This document shows positions 1-5,138 of a stretch of DNA of 6,071 nt, piece by piece; the first letter of the stretch is position 1, and each line of letters begins with the position of its first letter. A program made the translations under genes and the position numbers. Source of the DNA: an uncultured Bacteroidota bacterium (GTDB taxonomy: Bacteria; Bacteroidota; Bacteroidia; Flavobacteriales; Flavobacteriaceae). The stretch covers positions 1 through 6,071 of the forward strand of contig CAILTC010000435.1 in assembly GCA_903837025.1 (NCBI GenBank), in the 5' to 3' direction. The notes beneath the pieces are model-generated. The model was given only the letters and a program-made list of their open reading frames with translations. It was not told where the DNA came from and did not search any database.

Positions 1-44
1 AATAGTATTTAATTCTATTATTTCGATAGAATTTATAAAATAAA

Positions 45-74
45 TTGATTTTTCCTTGGTGGTATGAAAATTTG
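45..74 (+). promoter_or_regulatory. Weak candidate Bacteroidota promoter
   Basis: TTG at 45-47 is followed after 19 nt by AAAATTTG at 67-74. This differs from the TAnnTTTG -7 consensus only in its first base. It would start a transcript near base 80, upstream of the short ORF at 107. The -7 box overlaps the inverted repeat at 68-85, and such matches are easy to find in AT-rich DNA, so this is only a candidate. Confidence 0.22.
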
Positions 75-106
75 TTCGCAAATTTGCCTCATCAAAATAG
101 AAAATA

Positions 107-172
107 ATGAAACTAAAAGCTAACAATATGTGTAAAATGATGCCGGATTATTCCGCAGAGATACTATTGTAG
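107..172 (+). CDS. Putative Met/Cys-rich leader peptide (21 codons)
   Basis: This short ORF runs from ATG at 107 to TAG at 170-172. Codons 8-12 read M-C-K-M-M, so four of five consecutive codons specify sulfur amino acids, and the peptide continues P-D-Y-S-A-E-I-L-L. A-rich sequence precedes the ATG, which suits Bacteroidota initiation. It ends 24 nt before an intrinsic terminator. Its codons 17-18 (GCAGAG, 155-160) are perfectly complementary to the terminator's 5' arm (198-203). The arrangement of leader peptide, overlapping antiterminator, terminator and structural gene is that of an amino-acid attenuator. The inferred role is to couple receptor expression to Met or Cys supply. The ORF is short enough to be chance, and the terminator could instead belong to an upstream gene. 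Confidence 0.4.
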   Translation: MKLKANNMCKMMPDYSAEILL

Positions 173-196
173 TTTTAAAAAAAAATATACAAAATG

Positions 197-224
197 CCTC
201 TGCCAAATGCAGGGGTTTTTTTTT
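197..224 (+). terminator. Intrinsic terminator, possibly an attenuator
   Basis: CCTCTGC (197-203) pairs with GCAGGGG (209-215) over 7 bp, including one G-U pair, around a 5-nt loop, followed by nine T (216-224). It lies 65 nt before the receptor start and points towards it. It could end an upstream transcription unit outside the window, or act as a conditional terminator in the receptor's own leader. The competing complement at 155-160 supports the second reading. Confidence 0.82.
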
Positions 225-289
225 ATCAAAAATGAAATGAACAAACATAAAACCATTTTAAAATTATTAAAAACTAAAACCAATCTGTA

Positions 290-3145
290 ATGAAAAACAC
301 AAAAAAAATTTTAGCAATAACTATAGGTTTGATTGCCTTCTCTAATAGTTATGCGCAGGAAACTAAAAAAGAAAAGGATTCGATACAGAAAACGGAATTA
401 TCCGAAATTGTGATAATTGGATCAAGAAGTAAAAATAGAGTCAAAACCGATGTACCTGTACCTATCGATATTCTCAACATTTCAGAAATAACAAAAGGGG
501 CTCCGCAAACGAGTATAACCCAAATTTTGAATTATGTTGCCCCTTCTTTTACCAGTAATCCTACTTCGGCGGCAGACGGGACAGATCACGTTGACCCCGC
601 TCAATTACGTGGTTTAGGTCCTGACCAAGTTTTGATACTTGTAAATGGAAAAAGAAGACACACTAGTGCATTGGTAAACATCAATGGTTCACCGGGTAGA
701 GGGTCTGTTGGGACAGATTTAAACGCAATTCCTTCTTTTGCTATTGAAAGAATTGAAGTTTTAAGAGATGGAGCAGCAGCGCAATATGGTTCAGATGCCA
801 TTGCAGGTGTAATCAATATTGTACTTAAAAAAGACGCTCACTATTTGTCAGGAGGTATTCAATATGGCGGGAATTTGTCTTCGGGATCTAATAATTTCAA
901 CGGCGGAATTGATGGAAAATCATTAAATTTAGATTTGAATTACGGAACTTCTTTAGGTAAATCAGGTAGTTTTCTTAATGTTACCGCTAGTGCAGTTACA
1001 AGAGAAGCTACAAGTAGGGCAGGAGTTAGAAGCAATGCTATTTTTAATGCCTATAACGCTGTCGAAAATAGAGCAGCTCAAAATGGTGTAAATATTAATT
1101 CCTTGTTTAGCAATATAAATAACACAGCAAATTCGGCACAAATCATCAGTTCGATAAAGCAATATGCGCCGCAAGTTGGTTATTTTACTACTGTACAACA
1201 AAATGCCATTTCTTCTGCTTCAAGCATTTCACAATTGCAAACTATCTTAGGCGCAGATGTGACCAATAGTGAATTGACTTATCGGGGTCAGCAAAGATCA
1301 GATTATAACATGAGAGTGGGGCAGTCGGAATTAGCTTCTGGTCAAGCGTATTACAATGCAAAGTATCCATTAAATGAGATTACTTCCTTATATTCCTTTG
1401 GTGGAGTTTCGCTAAGAAATGGTAATTCGTATGCTTTTAATCGTTTGCCAAATGGTTCTGGAACTTTTACTCAAGAATTTTCAAACGGTTTTTTACCCGA
1501 AATAGAATCTAAGATTCTTGATCTTTCTTCGGCAGTAGGAATCACAACAAAATTATTTGGATTTGACACTGATATTAGTTCTAATTTGGGAACAAATTCT
1601 TTCCAATACAATGTCAATAATACCAGTAATGCTACTTTAGGGGCAAATTCTCCCACAAGTTTTAATGCAGGTAAAGTGTCTTTTTTACAAAGTACAAATA
1701 ATTTAGATTTGACCAGAAAATATGATTTTCTAAAAGGATTAAATGTTGCTTTTGGAGGGGAATTTAGATATGAAAATTATCAAATAAAAGCTGGCGAACA
1801 AGCTTCTTATGGTTTGTATGATGCAAACGGAGGTTTTGTTTCTGGAACATTACCAAGTAGTTCTCCTTTGATTGTGACCGATTTTTTTGGAAATAAAAGA
1901 GGAGCAGGAGCACAAGGTTTCTCCGGGTTTTCACCTTCGGATGCGAAACAAAAAGATAGAAAAAGTGGAGCTGCTTATTTAGATTTAGAATTAAATGCAA
2001 CTGATAACTGGCTTATAAACGGAGCCATTCGTTATGAGAATTATTCTGATTTTGGTAATACAGTTACTTATAAATTGGCTTCGCTTGTAAAATTAAACAG
2101 CAACATCAATTGGAGAATTTCTGGACAAACAGGATTTAGAGCACCATCATTGCAACAAAAATATTTCGAAAGTAGCTCTACCCAATTTATCAATGGATCT
2201 CCATATCAAGTGGGTTATTTTACCAACGATTCTAGTGCTGCCAAAAGTATTGGTGTAGAGAATTTGAAACCTGAAAAATCCAGAAGTCTAAGTACAGGAT
2301 TTACGTTCAAGATTCCGGAAGCGAATCTAACAATCTCTACCGATGCTTATTTAACAAGAATTGATGATCGAATTGTGTTAACGGGTCAATACTCAAGACC
2401 AACAAATGCCCAAATAAGTGCCGCAACAACTCCTGCTCAAGCTGCAGCTTTAACTTTGTTTCAACAAGCATTTGATACAAAAGGAGTTGAAAAAGCTTCG
2501 TTCTGGACTAACGGAATTAATTCTGAAACCAAAGGAATTGATATAGTGATTTCGCATAAATACAAAGTGATTCCAGAGTTTACCATTAAAAATGACTTTG
2601 CTTTTAGTTACAATCAAACACTAAGAGTTGGTGCATTAAATGTGCCACAATCTATTATAGATGCAGGTGGAGATGCATTCAAATATTCATTTTTTCCAGA
2701 ATCAAGCCGAATTTATTTAGAAGCAGCGATCCCGAAAGTGAAAGCCAATTTAGCAACTACTTTCACCATCAAAAAATTAGAAATCTATATAAGAAATACT
2801 TATTTTGGTGCTGTAACTGATCCAGGAGCAACGGATGTAAATTTAGATGGAACTTCTTCGGTTTATGAGCATCCAGTTTATAGCGCAAAATTAGTGACCG
2901 ATATATCTTTGGGTTATCAAATTTCTAAAAGCCTAAGAGCCACAGTAGGTGCTAATAATATTGGGGATGTTTATCCGGACAGAAATAATTCTGCTACACC
3001 AGCATTTACAAATTCAACATCTACACTTTCGCCTGCACCTAGCGCTGATTTAAGTAATGCCAATCAGTTTGCTTATTCTAGAGCAGTTTCTCAATTTGGA
3101 TTAAACGGAAGATTTGTTTTTGCTCGTTTAGGATTTAAATTTTAA
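290..3145 (+). CDS. TonB-dependent outer-membrane receptor
   Basis: The protein has 951 residues. A signal peptide covers about residues 1-22: K-K near the N-terminus, a hydrophobic stretch I7-F17, and probable cleavage after S-Y-A before Q23. A TonB-box-like stretch, L-S-E-I-V-I-I-G-S-R, lies at 37-46. The plug domain covers roughly 50-181, with Q-L-R-G-L-G-P-D-Q-V-L-I-L-V-N-G-K-R-R at 105-123 and I-E-R-I-E-V-L-R-D-G-A-A-A-Q-Y-G-S-D-A at 152-170. The rest is a beta-barrel of alternating aromatic and polar strands ending in Phe951, as is usual for outer-membrane barrels. By family it uses the TonB-ExbBD proton-motive system to import a scarce ligand into the periplasm. There is no N-terminal carboxypeptidase-regulatory-like domain and no SusD partner, so it is a siderophore/cobalamin-type receptor and not a SusC. 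The substrate cannot be read from sequence. A Met/Cys leader upstream and metY downstream hint at a sulfur- or methionine-related ligand, but this is inference. ATG 290 is chosen because the signal peptide begins there. Confidence 0.95.
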   Translation: MKNTKKILAITIGLIAFSNSYAQETKKEKDSIQKTELSEIVIIGSRSKNRVKTDVPVPIDILNISEITKGAPQTSITQILNYVAPSFTSNPTSAADGTDHVDPAQLRGLGPDQVLILVNGKRRHTSALVNINGSPGRGSVGTDLNAIPSFAIERIEVLRDGAAAQYGSDAIAGVINIVLKKDAHYLSGGIQYGGNLSSGSNNFNGGIDGKSLNLDLNYGTSLGKSGSFLNVTASAVTREATSRAGVRSNAIFNAYNAVENRAAQNGVNINSLFSNINNTANSAQIISSIKQYAPQVGYFTTVQQNAISSASSISQLQTILGADVTNSELTYRGQQRSDYNMRVGQSELASGQAYYNAKYPLNEITSLYSFGGVSLRNGNSYAFNRLPNGSGTFTQEFSNGFLPEIESKILDLSSAVGITTKLFGFDTDISSNLGTNSFQYNVNNTSNATLGANSPTSFNAGKVSFLQSTNNLDLTRKYDFLKGLNVAFGGEFRYENYQIKAGEQASYGLYDANGGFVSGTLPSSSPLIVTDFFGNKRGAGAQGFSGFSPSDAKQKDRKSGAAYLDLELNATDNWLINGAIRYENYSDFGNTVTYKLASLVKLNSNINWRISGQTGFRAPSLQQKYFESSSTQFINGSPYQVGYFTNDSSAAKSIGVENLKPEKSRSLSTGFTFKIPEANLTISTDAYLTRIDDRIVLTGQYSRPTNAQISAATTPAQAAALTLFQQAFDTKGVEKASFWTNGINSETKGIDIVISHKYKVIPEFTIKNDFAFSYNQTLRVGALNVPQSIIDAGGDAFKYSFFPESSRIYLEAAIPKVKANLATTFTIKKLEIYIRNTYFGAVTDPGATDVNLDGTSSVYEHPVYSAKLVTDISLGYQISKSLRATVGANNIGDVYPDRNNSATPAFTNSTSTLSPAPSADLSNANQFAYSRAVSQFGLNGRFVFARLGFKF

Positions 3146-3208
3146 AGAAAAATCAGGCTAAATAAATTTTTAGTTCCATTTAAAAATATAGTTTTAGTTG
3201 ATTTTAGC

Positions 3209-3242
3209 TGCCTCCAATCAGAAATGATTGGAGGCATTTTTT
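3209..3242 (+). terminator. Strong intrinsic terminator after the receptor gene
   Basis: A perfect 12-bp stem (3209-3220 with 3225-3236, TGCCTCCAATCA / TGATTGGAGGCA) closed by a GAAA tetraloop is followed by six T (3237-3242). It starts 63 nt after the receptor stop codon. It separates receptor transcription from the metY unit, so the two are not one operon. Confidence 0.93.
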
Positions 3243-3277
3243 GTACGGACCAGATTCTACGGCTTCTTTTTTTTTCT

Positions 3278-3289
3278 AAACAGCTGTTT
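3278..3289. promoter_or_regulatory. 12-bp perfect palindrome upstream of the metY promoter
   Basis: AAACAGCTGTTT is a perfect palindrome whose end lies 57 nt before the -33 element at 3347. It is GC-centred in otherwise AT-only surroundings and would suit a dimeric DNA-binding regulator. No regulator is encoded in the window and I do not recognise the motif, so an operator role is a guess. Confidence 0.25.
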
Positions 3290-3346
3290 TTAAAATGCTT
3301 GTCTCGTAATAATTCTTTTTTTTATTAAAAAAACAGTGTAAAAAAT

Positions 3347-3377
3347 TTTGTTAGTTAAAAATTTTAATTTACTTTTG
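3347..3377 (+). promoter_or_regulatory. Consensus Bacteroidota sigma-A promoter for metY
   Basis: TTTG at 3347-3350 and TACTTTTG at 3370-3377 are separated by exactly 19 nt. This is a perfect match to the TTTG-N19-TAnnTTTG housekeeping promoter known in Flavobacterium and Bacteroides. Transcription should start a few bases after 3377, giving an untranslated leader of about 350 nt before metY. That is unusually long for a simple biosynthetic gene and large enough to hold regulatory RNA. Confidence 0.7.
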
Positions 3378-3731
3378 TTCCATCAAATTAGTAGAGTTAA
3401 ATTAATTCTACACAAATACTATAATTTTGAAGACTATCAAATACATCTCATTTTTGAAAATGCAAAAATCATTCACTTTTGGCTTCTCATGTCGAATGTG
3501 CTTTTGTTGTTAAAAGTCTTCAAATACGATCGCAATAAACACGATCAAGAAGCAAATAATTCATACAATTGTTGAAAACTATTTGCTTTAAATTCCAATA
3601 AAAAAATAAAAAAAAGAACAAAGGATTATTGAAAAATGAAAGAGATATACTAATTCTTGGTTCATTATAAAAACTTTGTTTCTACGCTTTAAAAAAATAA
3701 TTACACCTAACAAGTTAAAAAAATTAAAATC
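3378..3731 (+). promoter_or_regulatory. Structured metY leader RNA, putative leader-peptide regulator
   Basis: This transcribed leader lies between the promoter and metY. Helix 1 pairs TTTGAAGACT (3426-3435) with AGTCTTCAAA (3515-3524) over 10 perfect bp and encloses the 17-codon Cys-rich ORF at 3460-3513. Inside it, CAAAA/TTTTG (3463-3467 with 3502-3506) and ATTC/GAAT (3471-3474 with 3494-3497) can continue the hairpin. Helix 2 pairs AAGCAAATA (3550-3558) with TATTTGCTT (3580-3588). An alternative helix, CAAATA 3521-3526 with TATTTG 3580-3585, would exclude both. GATCG/CGATC (3528-3532 with 3542-3546) is a further small stem. Helix 2 has no T run after it, so no intrinsic terminator is seen and the output mechanism is unclear. 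The last 140 nt are very A-rich with no feature I can name. No S-box core is present. Confidence 0.5.
3460..3513 (+). CDS. Putative cysteine-rich leader peptide upstream of metY
   Basis: The 17-codon ORF reads MQKSFTFGFSCRMCFCC, then TAA at 3511-3513. The last seven codons are C-R-M-C-F-C-C: four Cys codons (3490, 3499, 3505, 3508) and one Met codon (3496) directly before the stop. It lies about 80 nt downstream of the predicted transcription start and 218 nt before metY, within the hairpin closed by helix 1. The right arm of helix 1 (3515-3524) starts 1 nt after the stop, so a ribosome waiting on the Cys codons would block it. Cys-codon leader peptides are known to attenuate sulfur genes in mycobacteria. 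A similar role before a sulfhydrylase gene is a natural inference. The ORF is too short to be proven by sequence alone. Confidence 0.55.
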   Translation: MQKSFTFGFSCRMCFCC

Positions 3732-5009
3732 ATGAGCACACAAAAATTTGAAACAAACGCATTACACGCAGGACACGATGTAACCAAAAACGCAGGAACT
3801 AGAGCCGTACCCATTTACCAAACCAGTTCTTATGTTTTTAAAAATTCAGAACATGCCGCAAACCTTTTTGGTCTATCCGAAGCTGGATTTATTTATACCC
3901 GATTAAATAATCCGACCAATGATATTTTAGAGCAACGATTGGCCGCTTTAGAAGGAGGAATTGGAGCTGTGGTAACGGCTTCAGGAACAGCAGCAATTGC
4001 AACAACTTTCTTGGTTTTGCTAAAAGCCGGAGATCATATTGTTGCTTCGAACAGCTTATACGGGGGGACTTATAATTTATTAAAAGTGACTTTGCCACGA
4101 TTAGGAATCACTGCCACATTTGTAGATCCTTCTGAAGCATCTAATTTTGAAAACGCAATACAAGAAAATACGAGAGCCATTTTTGTAGAATCCTTGGGGA
4201 ATCCAAAATTAGACGTTTTAGATTTGAAAGCAATTTCGGCTGTAGCCAAAGTTTCGAAAGTGCCGTTTATTGTTGACAATACAGTCGCTTCGTCTTATTT
4301 GATGAATCCAATTCAACACGGAGCCGACATTGTCATTCATTCGCTAACAAAATACATTGCCGGAAACGGAACCTCATTAGGAGGTGTAATTATTGACGCT
4401 GGAAATTTTGATTGGTCTAATGGGAATTTCCCTGAGTTTACCGAACCTTCAACAGGATATCACGGATTAGTTTATCACGAGGCGCTAGGTAATGCTGCTT
4501 TTATAGCTAAAGTTCGGATAGAAGGTTTGCGCGATTTTGGAGCGGCTTTGAGCCCTTTCAATGCCTTTCAAATTATCCAGGGTTTAGAAACTCTGCCACT
4601 TCGGATAATAAGACATAGCCAAAACGCATTAGAATTAGCGAAATGGTTAGAACTTCAAGAAGAAGTGGCATGGGTTCATTATCCGGGTCTAAAAACGAGC
4701 AAATACTATGTTCTAGTTCAAAAATACCTGCCAAAAGGACAAAGTGGAGTCGTTACTTTTGGATTGAAAAAAGGCTTTGAAGCAGCAAAAAACGTAGTTG
4801 ATGCCACAAAGTTGTTTTCGCTTTTGGCCAATATCGGGGATACAAAATCGCTAATCATACATCCTGCAAGCACGACCCATCAGCAATTAACGGCTGAGGA
4901 ACAAGTAGCTACAGGAGTGACTAAAGATTTAATTCGTCTCTCCGTTGGTTTAGAAGATATCGAGGACTTGAAAACGGACTTAAAAACTGCTTTTGGAAGC
5001 ATCAAATAA
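3732..5009 (+). CDS. O-acetylhomoserine sulfhydrylase (MetY)
   Basis: This 425-residue PLP enzyme of the Cys/Met-metabolism (cystathionine gamma-synthase-like) fold type I family has the usual MetY length. It catalyses O-acetylhomoserine + sulfide to homocysteine + acetate in the cytoplasm, the direct sulfhydrylation route to methionine. Seen in the sequence: Y-T-R-L-N-N-P-T at 55-62, a phosphate-binding A-S-G-T-A at 83-87, S-L-Y-G-G-T-Y at 108-114 with the PLP-stacking Tyr110, V-D-N-T at 181-184 with Asp182 for the pyridine nitrogen, H-S-L-T-K-Y at 203-208 with Schiff-base Lys207, I-H-P-A-S-T-T-H at 376-383, and R-L-S-V-G-L-E-D at 402-409 with the carboxylate-binding Arg402. All key residues are present. 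Long MetY-type inserts (about 225-250) separate it from cystathionine beta- and gamma-lyases. The MetX-like gene downstream would supply its substrate. Control by the Cys-rich leader is proposed. Confidence 0.95.
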   Translation: MSTQKFETNALHAGHDVTKNAGTRAVPIYQTSSYVFKNSEHAANLFGLSEAGFIYTRLNNPTNDILEQRLAALEGGIGAVVTASGTAAIATTFLVLLKAGDHIVASNSLYGGTYNLLKVTLPRLGITATFVDPSEASNFENAIQENTRAIFVESLGNPKLDVLDLKAISAVAKVSKVPFIVDNTVASSYLMNPIQHGADIVIHSLTKYIAGNGTSLGGVIIDAGNFDWSNGNFPEFTEPSTGYHGLVYHEALGNAAFIAKVRIEGLRDFGAALSPFNAFQIIQGLETLPLRIIRHSQNALELAKWLELQEEVAWVHYPGLKTSKYYVLVQKYLPKGQSGVVTFGLKKGFEAAKNVVDATKLFSLLANIGDTKSLIIHPASTTHQQLTAEEQVATGVTKDLIRLSVGLEDIEDLKTDLKTAFGSIK

Positions 5010-5047
5010 CTTTGTAAAATAATAAATTAGTTAGGTTTTTTTTGGTT

Positions 5048-5095
5048 GAAAAGTTGGTCTTTGGTTTATTGGTTTAGGGCCAAAGACTACTTTTC
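5048..5095 (+). other. Long imperfect hairpin between metY and the MetX-like gene
   Basis: GAAAAGT (5048-5054) pairs with ACTTTTC (5089-5095), and GTCTTTGG (5057-5064) pairs with CCAAAGAC (5080-5087). This gives 15 bp broken only by a 2x1 internal loop, with a loop of about 15 nt. No T run follows; the T run (5036-5043) lies before it, so it is not a standard terminator in either direction. It may be an RNA stability or processing element, or a weak terminator that sets relative metY/metX expression. The rest of 5010-5138 is A/T-rich; TTTG at 5011 with TAGGTTTT at 5032 (N17) is too poor a match to call a promoter. Confidence 0.6.
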
Positions 5096-5138
5096 TATAA
5101 AAGCAAAACTATTTTAATCTTAAAAAAAACACCATCAA

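Larger units (their letters stand above)
1..289 (+). other. Upstream region and leader of the TonB-dependent receptor
   Basis: No substantial gene is visible here. The + frame starting at base 2 stays open to a TAA at 41-43, so the last dozen codons of an upstream gene could lie there, but this cannot be judged from so little sequence. Two inverted repeats are present: AATTCTAT at 11-18 with ATAGAATT at 26-33 (8 bp, 7-nt loop), and AAATTTG at 68-74 with CAAATTT at 79-85 (7 bp around TTCG). The stretch then holds a short Met/Cys-containing ORF (107-172), an intrinsic terminator (197-224) and about 65 nt of A-rich sequence before the receptor start. No S-box (SAM-I), cobalamin or TPP riboswitch core was recognised by eye. 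Confidence 0.6.

Noticed and set aside
68..85. AAATTTG-TTCG-CAAATTT hairpin as a terminator or known RNA element
   Set aside because: The stem is almost all A-T, no T run follows, and the loop closure is G-C, the reverse of the extra-stable C(UUCG)G form. It may be chance.
601..2000. Several minus-strand ORFs of 60-80 codons within the receptor gene
   Set aside because: They lie wholly inside a well-supported coding region and have compositions expected of antisense frames, with no domain or start signal.
290..3145. SusC-type glycan importer
   Set aside because: There is no N-terminal carboxypeptidase-regulatory-like domain, no SusD gene follows, and a terminator ends the unit directly after the receptor.
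3348..3575. 75-codon + strand ORF starting at TTG
   Set aside because: It begins inside the -33 element of a consensus promoter, uses a TTG start, has low-complexity Leu/Lys/Asn composition and resembles no family I know. A different frame holds the more convincing short Cys-rich ORF.
3378..3731. SAM (S-box) riboswitch before metY
   Set aside because: I looked for the conserved S-box core elements and did not find them on either strand. The structure present is organised around a short ORF.
3889..4279. Two minus-strand ORFs within metY
   Set aside because: They are shadows of the metY reading frame, whose catalytic motifs are unambiguous.
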